Assembly (NCBI GenBank): GCA_015489255.1
Contig: WGAD01000137.1
Coordinates: 1-13,799 of the forward strand
From: Anaerolineales bacterium
GTDB taxonomy: Bacteria > Chloroflexota > Anaerolineae > Anaerolineales > Villigracilaceae
Reading direction: 5' to 3'
Length of the DNA: 13,799 nt
Part shown: positions 1-4,511 of the stretch, piece after piece
Position numbering within the stretch: position 1 is the first letter of the stretch
Layout of the letters: each line of letters begins with the position of its first letter
Made by a program: the position numbers and the translations under genes
The notes under the pieces: generated by a model
Seen by the model: the letters and a program-made list of their open reading frames with translations, nothing else
Told to the model about the DNA's origin: nothing
Databases searched by the model: none

Positions 1-663
1 GAAGAAGCGCTGGTATTGGAGCGGCAAAAAAGCGATGCGCTGCTGCGCAACATTCTACCGGAGACGATCGCCGCCGAGATCAAGGAACAGGGCTACGCCA
101 CCCCCACCTTGCTGGAAGACGCCAGCGTCCTCTTCGCCGATTTCGTCGATTTCACCCACACCGCCGAGCAGCTCTCTCCGCAAGAACTGGTGGATATGCT
201 CGATGTGTACTTCTCCGCCTTCGATGAGATCATGGAAGCCTACGGCCTGGAAAAGCTGAAAACCATCGGCGATAGTTACATGTGCGCCGCCGGGCTGCCC
301 GCCCCCAACCCGCACCACGCCGTGGACATCACCCGCGCCGCCTTCGCCATGCTCGATTTCGTCGCCCGAGAAAAAGCCCGCCGCCAGGAACAGGGCCAGC
401 CGGCCTGGGATATCCGCATTGGCATCAGCAGCGGCCCGCTGGTGGCCGGCGTGGTCGGGCGGAAGAAATACGCCTACGACGTCTGGGGAGATACGGTCGT
501 CATGGCCGCCCGCATGGAACAGGCCGGTGCAGCTGGACGCATCAACGTTTCTCAAAGCACTTATGAACGCATCCGCACCCACTTTCTCTGCCAGTATCGC
601 GGCAAGGTGACGGCCAAACACAAGGGGCAGGTCAATATGTATTTCGTCCTCTCCCCGCGCTAA
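1..663 (+). CDS. Class III adenylate cyclase catalytic domain (5' end missing)
   Basis: Predicted to convert ATP to cyclic AMP. The frame is open from base 1, so the gene starts upstream; a TTG at 16 is only an internal possibility. Numbering from that TTG, the segment RNILPETIAAEIK (11-23) is the linker that usually precedes class III cyclase domains after a sensor or coiled coil. The metal-binding aspartates are D42 (in LFADFVDFT) and D86 (in LKTIGDSYM). The purine-specificity pair K82 and D155 is of the adenylate type, not guanylate. The glycine-rich GISSGPLVAGVVGRKKYAYD stretch is intact and the catalytic Arg166 is present. The usual transition-state Asn is Val162 in TVVMAARM, which is odd. 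Any sensory domain would lie outside the window. The gene converges on the lipoprotein gene at 1235. Family assignment is secure; activity is less so. Confidence 0.93.
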   Translation, partial: EEALVLERQKSDALLRNILPETIAAEIKEQGYATPTLLEDASVLFADFVDFTHTAEQLSPQELVDMLDVYFSAFDEIMEAYGLEKLKTIGDSYMCAAGLPAPNPHHAVDITRAAFAMLDFVAREKARRQEQGQPAWDIRIGISSGPLVAGVVGRKKYAYDVWGDTVVMAARMEQAGAAGRINVSQSTYERIRTHFLCQYRGKVTAKHKGQVNMYFVLSPR

Positions 664-680
664 GAGCCGTCACCGGGTTC

Positions 681-922
681 CCGCTGGTTGAGCGGTCGCT
701 GAGCCTGTTGAAGCGTAGCCCGAAGCGCAGCGAAGGGCGTACCGAAACCAGCGGTTTGACCCGCGCGCGTTGGCTTCGATACGACGGCTGACGCCGTCAC
801 TCGGCCAACGACCCCTTCGCTGGTTGAGTAGCGGGCGTTAAGCCCGCGTATCGAAACCAGCGGCGCTTTCACCTTCGTCGTTGGCTTCGGTACGCCCGCT
901 GGCGCGGGCTACTCAGCCAGCG
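681..922. repeat. Cluster of four REP-like palindromic units
   Basis: Four imperfect palindromes lie head to tail. Unit 1 (681-754) has ends CCGCTGGTT and AAACCAGCGG. Unit 2 (768-810) runs from CGTTGG to CCAACG. Unit 3 (818-862) opens with CGCTGGTTGAG and closes with CGAAACCAGCG around the stem AGCGGGC/GCCCGC. Unit 4 (879-922) runs from CGTTGGCTTCGG to CTCAGCCAGCG. They share the signatures GGTTGAG, TCGAAACC and GGCTACTCAGCC and look like one family of dispersed extragenic palindromes. Related units occur at 2817-2856 and about 3016-3052. I see no linked transposase. Confidence 0.7.
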
Positions 923-1080
923 CGATTTGTCATCGCGAGCGACCGCAGGGAGCGAAGCGATCCCCCCGCCTGGGCGGGAGATGGCTTCGGGGGCTGCGCC
1001 CCCTCGCCATGACATGCCGCGCCCCGTAAGGCGAACTTCATTTCGCGGGTTTGCCCGCCCGAAATGAGTTGCGGGCTACG
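921..1080 (+). repeat. Dispersed repeat, copy 1 (about 155 bp)
   Basis: Direct repeat of 2855-3010. Bases 921-1056 match 2855-2990 with one difference that I could see (A1029 versus G2963). Copy 1 then carries an extra GCCC and several changes. The unit is two hairpins. The long one has arms 928-939 (TGTCATCGCGAG) and 1003-1014 (CTCGCCATGACA). The second is the GAACTTCATTTCG hairpin at about 1032-1073, degenerate in this copy. The GTCATCGCGAGCGACC...GAAGCGATCC style matches a widespread class of bacterial dispersed palindromic repeats. It is probably non-coding. Confidence 0.8.
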
Positions 1081-1127
1081 GATGCTTCGGTACGACGATA
1101 CCAAACTCCTATCCCTAAAGGCTAGAG

Positions 1128-1205
1128 CAAGGACAGTCCTTAACAGGAATGCCTGAGATGCAATCTCAAGCAGGGTTCCACTGCAAGTGGAAAGGACTGT
1201 CCTTG
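1128..1205. repeat. 78-bp nested inverted repeat with two inner hairpins
   Basis: The 14-base ends CAAGGACAGTCCTT (1128-1141) and AAGGACTGTCCTTG (1192-1205) are perfect inverted repeats, and each arm is itself nearly palindromic. Inside are two short hairpins with the same three-base loop GCA: TGAGAT/ATCTCA (1154-1168) and CCACT/AGTGG (1178-1190). Folded, this gives a three-way junction. It lies 30 bp past the stop of the minus-strand lipoprotein gene, so it could be a 3' RNA structure, a miniature mobile element, or a two-way transcription barrier. It has no terminator-type T tract. Confidence 0.6.
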
Positions 1206-1234
1206 AAATCACAAATCACAGACTACCAAACCTC

Positions 1235-2764
1235 TCACTCTCCCACCAAAATCAAGGCTGGCAACACACTTTCAGACAACCATTTCACATAATCATAATA
1301 ATTAGACAATATAAATTCTTTATTCCCAAGACTTAAACTAACACCATTTCCAATGGTAGCCAGTGCATCTGCCATAAGACGATCATATTCATACATAAAC
1401 GGAACTATTTCATTTTCACTAACCCATAATCTCGGCACCATCCCATTATTCCTCTCCACCCACGCCAACAAATCCTGCACATCACTTGGAACATGCCCAT
1501 CAATTGAGGTTATTAGCCCCATATCCACAGATAACTTACGCCCATACTTCACATTCTCCAAAATACTGTCAAAAGACAAGTAGCCACCATCAACGACAAG
1601 ACTGTCATTAAGCGAAGGGTCTAATAATACGTTCCACAACATCCAATGAGACTCTCCTCCCGCCCACAATCTTACAGGCATACTCCATACAACCAAATCC
1701 TTGCCACCTTCCTTTCCTAACCTAAACGCCCCAACCATACCAATACCCATGGAATCATTACTTCCTACATTTCCCATGGAAACCATAGCCGCCCTTCCAT
1801 AATCCAAGTCCCATCCTGGTCCACCTGTAAAATGTCCCCCCATCAACATACCCAGCTCCTCATCACTCATCCCTTCAATCATATCTTTAACTTTTTCCCA
1901 CACTTGCGCCTGCTGAGCCAAATAGATATCCACCACTTCTTCATCCACTTCCGGCAGGTCGCGCCAATCTGCTGGCAAACCGCTTCTTATCTCCCCCATC
2001 ACCTCGGCCACACTCTTCCCCTCACGCAACCCTTGCCAAAAAGCCAGCATCCCCGCCGGTTCCGGCACCGCATGCCACTCCCCCCGCTCAAACACATAAG
2101 CCACCCACTCGCCTTCCAACCCCTCGGGCGCCTGGCTCACCACTTCCAACCGCGCCACCACCCGCTGGTTTTCCAGTTTCCCCTCTCGTCCCAAACCATC
2201 ATCCACCACCGCATAACGCCAACGCAAAGATTCCAAATCCACACTCACCCGCTCCCCGCTCGGCCCGACAAACTCCAACCGCCCGTTCTCAAACCGCCCC
2301 ACCTCGCTTTTGGCATACAACAAACTCCCCCCATCCACCTCGAACAACCCCTTGTCGGCAATCTCCACTCCCGCCACCTCCGGCGCCAACGGTTCATAAT
2401 CCAACCCCTGCGCCTCCGCCTCCTCCAAACTCATCACCCGCCACCCCGAAACCATCTCCTCATCCCGCACCCGCACATGCGTCTGCTCATACCCCACCAC
2501 CGCCGGATGCTCCGCCACCACCATAATCCCCCCATCCGCTCCCAGGCCGTAGCGGGTGTTTTGCAGGGCGGCCAGCGCCGCCAGCCAGTCCGTCCACGCC
2601 GGGGAGAGAGTCGGCGTGCCGGTCGGCGCGGGGATCGGCGCAGCCGTCGGCGCGGGCAAAGGGGACGCCGTGGCTGCCGCCGTCGGCTGGGGCGCGGTCT
2701 GCGGGGCGCAGGCGGTCAGCGCCAGGGTGAACGCCAGCAGGGAGAGGAAGGGGTTGCGGGTCAT
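1235..2764 (-). CDS. Putative lipoprotein of unknown function
   Basis: I do not recognise a family for this 509-residue protein. The start at 2764 is chosen because AGGAGG lies just upstream and the frame then opens with a lipoprotein signal: Arg3, a hydrophobic stretch to residue 16, and lipobox LTAC with Cys19 as the lipidation site. A Pro/Thr/Ala-rich linker follows (about 23-54), then a soluble domain that should sit outside the membrane. The C-terminal half contains MGGHFTGGPGWDLDYG and several Gly/Asp-rich stretches, but no catalytic motif I can name. Base composition shifts sharply inside the gene: I count 80% GC at 2641-2700 but 27% at 1261-1320. Copies of one dispersed repeat flank it. 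Both points hint at transfer or recombination. Confidence 0.8.
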   Translation of the reverse strand: MTRNPFLSLLAFTLALTACAPQTAPQPTAAATASPLPAPTAAPIPAPTGTPTLSPAWTDWLAALAALQNTRYGLGADGGIMVVAEHPAVVGYEQTHVRVRDEEMVSGWRVMSLEEAEAQGLDYEPLAPEVAGVEIADKGLFEVDGGSLLYAKSEVGRFENGRLEFVGPSGERVSVDLESLRWRYAVVDDGLGREGKLENQRVVARLEVVSQAPEGLEGEWVAYVFERGEWHAVPEPAGMLAFWQGLREGKSVAEVMGEIRSGLPADWRDLPEVDEEVVDIYLAQQAQVWEKVKDMIEGMSDEELGMLMGGHFTGGPGWDLDYGRAAMVSMGNVGSNDSMGIGMVGAFRLGKEGGKDLVVWSMPVRLWAGGESHWMLWNVLLDPSLNDSLVVDGGYLSFDSILENVKYGRKLSVDMGLITSIDGHVPSDVQDLLAWVERNNGMVPRLWVSENEIVPFMYEYDRLMADALATIGNGVSLSLGNKEFILSNYYDYVKWLSESVLPALILVGE

Positions 2765-2792
2765 GGTCGCCTCCTGGGGGTGTGCTGGGTTG

Positions 2793-2798
2793 ATTATA
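2793..2798 (-). promoter_or_regulatory. Probable -10 box of the lipoprotein gene
   Basis: A perfect TATAAT reads on the minus strand 28 bases before the chosen ATG, placing the transcript start near 2786 and leaving a short leader that carries AGGAGG. No good -35 box is evident; where it should lie, the palindrome at 2817-2856 begins. The repeat therefore sits directly against this promoter. Confidence 0.45.
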
Positions 2799-2854
2799 CA
2801 AAATTTTGCCCCCTTGCGGTTGGCCTCGCTACGGGCTTCGCCCTGCTCGGCCAA

Positions 2855-3010
2855 CGCGATTTGTCATCGCGAGCGACCGCAGGGAGCGAAGCGATCCCCC
2901 CGCCTGGGCGGGAGATGGCTTCGGGGGCTGCGCCCCCTCGCCATGACATGCCGCGCCCCGTAGGGCGAACTTCATTTCGCGGGTTTGCCCGAAATGAAGT
3001 TCGGGCTACG
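2855..3010 (+). repeat. Dispersed repeat, copy 2
   Basis: Same orientation as copy 1 at 921-1080. The long hairpin arms are 2862-2873 and 2937-2948. The second hairpin is perfect here: CGAACTTCATTTCG (2966-2979) pairs with 2990-3003, and an outer CGTAG/CTACG pair extends the stem to 2959-3010 with two mismatches. This copy therefore looks less decayed than copy 1. Confidence 0.8.
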
Positions 3011-3065
3011 TCCACTTTGGTGCACCCGCTGACGCGGGCTACTCAGCCAACGGAAGCCCCGCTTT

Positions 3066-3371
3066 TCAACCCGCCCGGCGAGGGCGGCGGATGTGGGCAA
3101 TCATGCGACCAATCACCTGCTCCCTGGAGATATAGCCCAGTTTGCGGCTGTCCAGGCTTTCCGGGTGTGCACCCACCACATAATAACCCAGCGAGGGATC
3201 GCGCCGTTGAATGCGTTTGATGAGCGTCCCCCAGGCCGGGTGATGGAATACGATCACCTGGCCTGGTTGCAAACGGCGCAAAAAACGGGGACTGGTGGCC
3301 AGAACCACATAGTCCCCGTTGGCGATCTCCGGCGACATGCTATCGCCGACGATGCGAAAAATGCGGAACAT
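3066..3371 (-). CDS. sodX: Nickel superoxide dismutase maturation protease
   Basis: Small S26-type (signal-peptidase-like) serine protease of 101 residues, predicted to remove the leader of SodN so that its new N-terminal His can bind nickel. The nucleophile region is VGDSMSPEIANGDYVVL with Ser11; the general base is Lys52 in GTLIKRI. The later conserved box appears as VVGAHPESLDSRKLG (65-79). I see no long hydrophobic anchor, so it is probably soluble or only loosely membrane-bound. The frame is open further upstream, but that part overlaps sodN. The ATG at 3371 gives a protein starting right before the catalytic box, four bases after the sodN stop. With no strong ribosome site of its own, translation is likely coupled to sodN. 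The function rests on motifs plus linkage to sodN. Confidence 0.9.
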   Translation of the reverse strand: MFRIFRIVGDSMSPEIANGDYVVLATSPRFLRRLQPGQVIVFHHPAWGTLIKRIQRRDPSLGYYVVGAHPESLDSRKLGYISREQVIGRMIAHIRRPRRAG

Positions 3372-3375
3372 GGGC

Positions 3376-3864
3376 TTACAGGTCGGGGTATACCAGTTCC
3401 AGATTGGGGGCGTAGGGAGCTTTGGCGCGTTTGGTCTTGACGCCTTTGATGGCCCAGAAAATTTCGGCAAATTCGTTGATGGCCTCCACAAATTCCACGC
3501 CCAGTTCGCGTTCCACGCCCTGGCGGGCTTTGGAGCCAAGTTTCATGATTTTATGCGTCAGCTCGTGCAGTTGCGGGTATTTTTCCAGGTGCTCGGGTTT
3601 GATAAAATCGCCCCAGATGACGCGGATCTCGTGTTTGGCCTTTTCGGCGTGCTCTTCTTTGACGGCAATGTAACGCGCCAGATCGTTTTGGGCCTGCAAG
3701 CCGCTGTGGTGCAGCGAAGCCATGAGATCCATCATACGCACAACGGTGAGGGCGGCGATTTGGGCGCTAATGGGGTCGTAGATGCCGCAAGGCACATCGC
3801 AGTGAGCGCTGGCGGTTTCAAATTGTAAGCGGTTGTCCAAAGAACGGAAAAGTTGATGAAGCAT
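3376..3864 (-). CDS. sodN: Nickel-dependent superoxide dismutase precursor
   Basis: Disproportionates superoxide to oxygen and hydrogen peroxide in the cytoplasm, working as a hexamer in the known family. The diagnostic nickel hook HCDVPCGIYDP starts at residue 21. After removal of a 20-residue leader, His21 becomes the N-terminal ligand, Cys22 and Cys26 the thiolate ligands, and Tyr29 guards the active site. The remaining helical stretch includes VKEEHAEKAKHEIRVIWGDF, typical of the family. The predicted mature form is 142 residues, somewhat longer than the roughly 117 of the Streptomyces enzyme. GGAGG (3871-3875) precedes the ATG at a good distance. It is the first gene of a two-gene unit with sodX, whose product should cut between Ala20 and His21. 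Confidence 0.96.
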   Translation of the reverse strand: MLHQLFRSLDNRLQFETASAHCDVPCGIYDPISAQIAALTVVRMMDLMASLHHSGLQAQNDLARYIAVKEEHAEKAKHEIRVIWGDFIKPEHLEKYPQLHELTHKIMKLGSKARQGVERELGVEFVEAINEFAEIFWAIKGVKTKRAKAPYAPNLELVYPDL

Positions 3865-3909
3865 GAGGTTCCTCCAGTGAGAATTGGTCTGAGGCGCGTG
3901 GCCGATTGT

Positions 3910-3938
3910 ATCTTACCCGCAAGCGGCCCGCCTGTCAA
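3910..3938 (-). promoter_or_regulatory. sodN promoter
   Basis: On the minus strand a perfect -35 TTGACA (3938-3933) is followed after 17 bases by TAAGAT (3915-3910), putting the transcript start near 3903, about 40 bases before the sodN ATG. An A/T-rich tract (about 3936-3985) lies just upstream and could be an UP element or a regulator site. Nickel SOD genes are under nickel-responsive Fur-family control (Nur) in Streptomyces, but I see no operator I would call. Confidence 0.6.
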
Positions 3939-3982
3939 TATTTAAGAGAAAATTGATAAAAAATATTTCGAAAAAGCAAAAC

Positions 3983-4012
3983 TTGTATTGTGTCAGCCTT
4001 TTGGAGTAAAAT
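3983..4012 (+). promoter_or_regulatory. Possible ferredoxin promoter
   Basis: TTGTAT (3983-3988) and TAAAAT (4007-4012) are spaced 18 bases apart, which would start transcription near 4019, about 34 bases before the ferredoxin ATG. It faces away from the sodN promoter across the shared A/T-rich tract. The -35 match is only moderate. Confidence 0.4.
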
Positions 4013-4052
4013 ACGGGTGTCTTTTTCACCACATCTCTATGGAGGAGCAACC

Positions 4053-4454
4053 ATGACGCATATCATTACCAGTCTTTGCTTGCGCGACAGCGGGTGCGTG
4101 GAAGTCTGCCCGGTGGAGTGTATCGTTCCCGGCAAGCCGGTGGAGGAATGGCCCTGGTTCTACATCGATCCAGATACCTGCATCGATTGCGGCGCGTGCG
4201 TGCCCGAATGCCCGTATGCCGCGATTTTCCCCGAAGATGAAGTGCCCGCCCCCTACGTTGCCGAGGGCGGCGAATACATCAGCCGCGTGGGGCTGACCGG
4301 CCATTACGAGGGCATCGATCATCATGGCGAACAGGTGGTGCTCGATTGCGTCAAGCAGTTGGAAGCCGGCGAGGAAGTGGACTTGACCCCGGACATTGAA
4401 CTGAACTACAAATTCTTCCAGGAAGGCCCCGGCTACGACGCCCTGGAAGACTGA
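4053..4454 (+). CDS. Two-cluster ferredoxin with Asp in the first cluster motif
   Basis: A 133-residue electron carrier with two Fe-S clusters. The second motif is the standard CIDCGACVPECP, with Cys43, 46, 49 and 53. The first motif is CLRDSGCVEVCP: Cys9, Asp12, Cys15, Cys19. Asp replaces the second cysteine, so cluster I is predicted to be a [3Fe-4S] centre or a [4Fe-4S] centre with an Asp ligand, as in Pyrococcus furiosus ferredoxin. An extra Cys23 follows, as in seven-iron ferredoxins. About 80 residues after the clusters form an acidic C-terminal extension. The ATG at 4053 is chosen over an in-frame upstream start because GGAGG (4041-4045) lies seven bases before it. The gene is monocistronic, ends at a terminator, and is divergent from sodN. 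Its redox partners are unknown. Confidence 0.93.
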   Translation: MTHIITSLCLRDSGCVEVCPVECIVPGKPVEEWPWFYIDPDTCIDCGACVPECPYAAIFPEDEVPAPYVAEGGEYISRVGLTGHYEGIDHHGEQVVLDCVKQLEAGEEVDLTPDIELNYKFFQEGPGYDALED

Positions 4455-4472
4455 GAACGAGAACCTCTCTTT

Positions 4473-4503
4473 GCCCCCTGCGCCAGCGGGGGGCTTTCTT
4501 TTT
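4473..4503 (+). terminator. Rho-independent terminator after the ferredoxin gene
   Basis: A GC-rich stem pairs 4473-4481 with 4486-4494 (GCCCCC against GGGGGC at the base, four-base loop) and is followed at once by TTTCTTTTT. It lies 18 bases past the ferredoxin stop. On the minus strand there is no T tract, so it should not serve the gene ending at 4512. Confidence 0.88.
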
Positions 4504-4511
4504 GGAAAGGG

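Larger units (their letters stand above)
664..1234. other. Gene-free, palindrome-rich intergenic region
   Basis: This 571-bp gap lies between two convergent genes. I see no credible coding region in it. It holds four palindromic units (681-754, 768-810, 818-862, 879-922), one copy of a ~155-bp dispersed repeat (921-1080), and a compact nested inverted repeat (1128-1205), each listed separately. Confidence 0.8.
2765..3065. other. Gap with promoter, palindromes and second repeat copy
   Basis: This 301-bp gap lies between the lipoprotein start and the sodX stop. It contains the lipoprotein promoter region, a palindrome at 2817-2856 with GTTGGCC and GGCCAAC arms, the second copy of the ~155-bp repeat, and a further partial palindrome ending GGCTACTCAGCCAACG near 3052. 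No gene is supported here. Confidence 0.75.

Noticed and set aside
681..1080. CRISPR array in the repeat-rich gap
   Set aside because: The units are unequal palindromes with no regular spacers and no nearby cas genes.
1832..3220. 462-codon open frame on the plus strand
   Set aside because: It is the antisense of the lipoprotein gene plus the repeat region; the translation is low-complexity His/Pro/Arg with no family signature, and it runs through repeat DNA.
3372..3539. Longer N-terminus for SodX using the upstream in-frame start at 3539
   Set aside because: The added residues are read through the 3' part of sodN in another frame, are Pro/Trp/Asn-rich, and precede the catalytic box unnaturally; the ATG at 3371 fits the family.
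3936..3985. Fur/Nur operator in the A/T-rich tract upstream of sodN
   Set aside because: The tract has AATATTT-type segments but no clear inverted repeat matching a Fur-family box, so I do not call an operator.
4473..4503. Terminator working for the minus-strand operon as well
   Set aside because: The hairpin is followed by a T tract only on the plus strand; the minus-strand side reads AAAGAGAGG.
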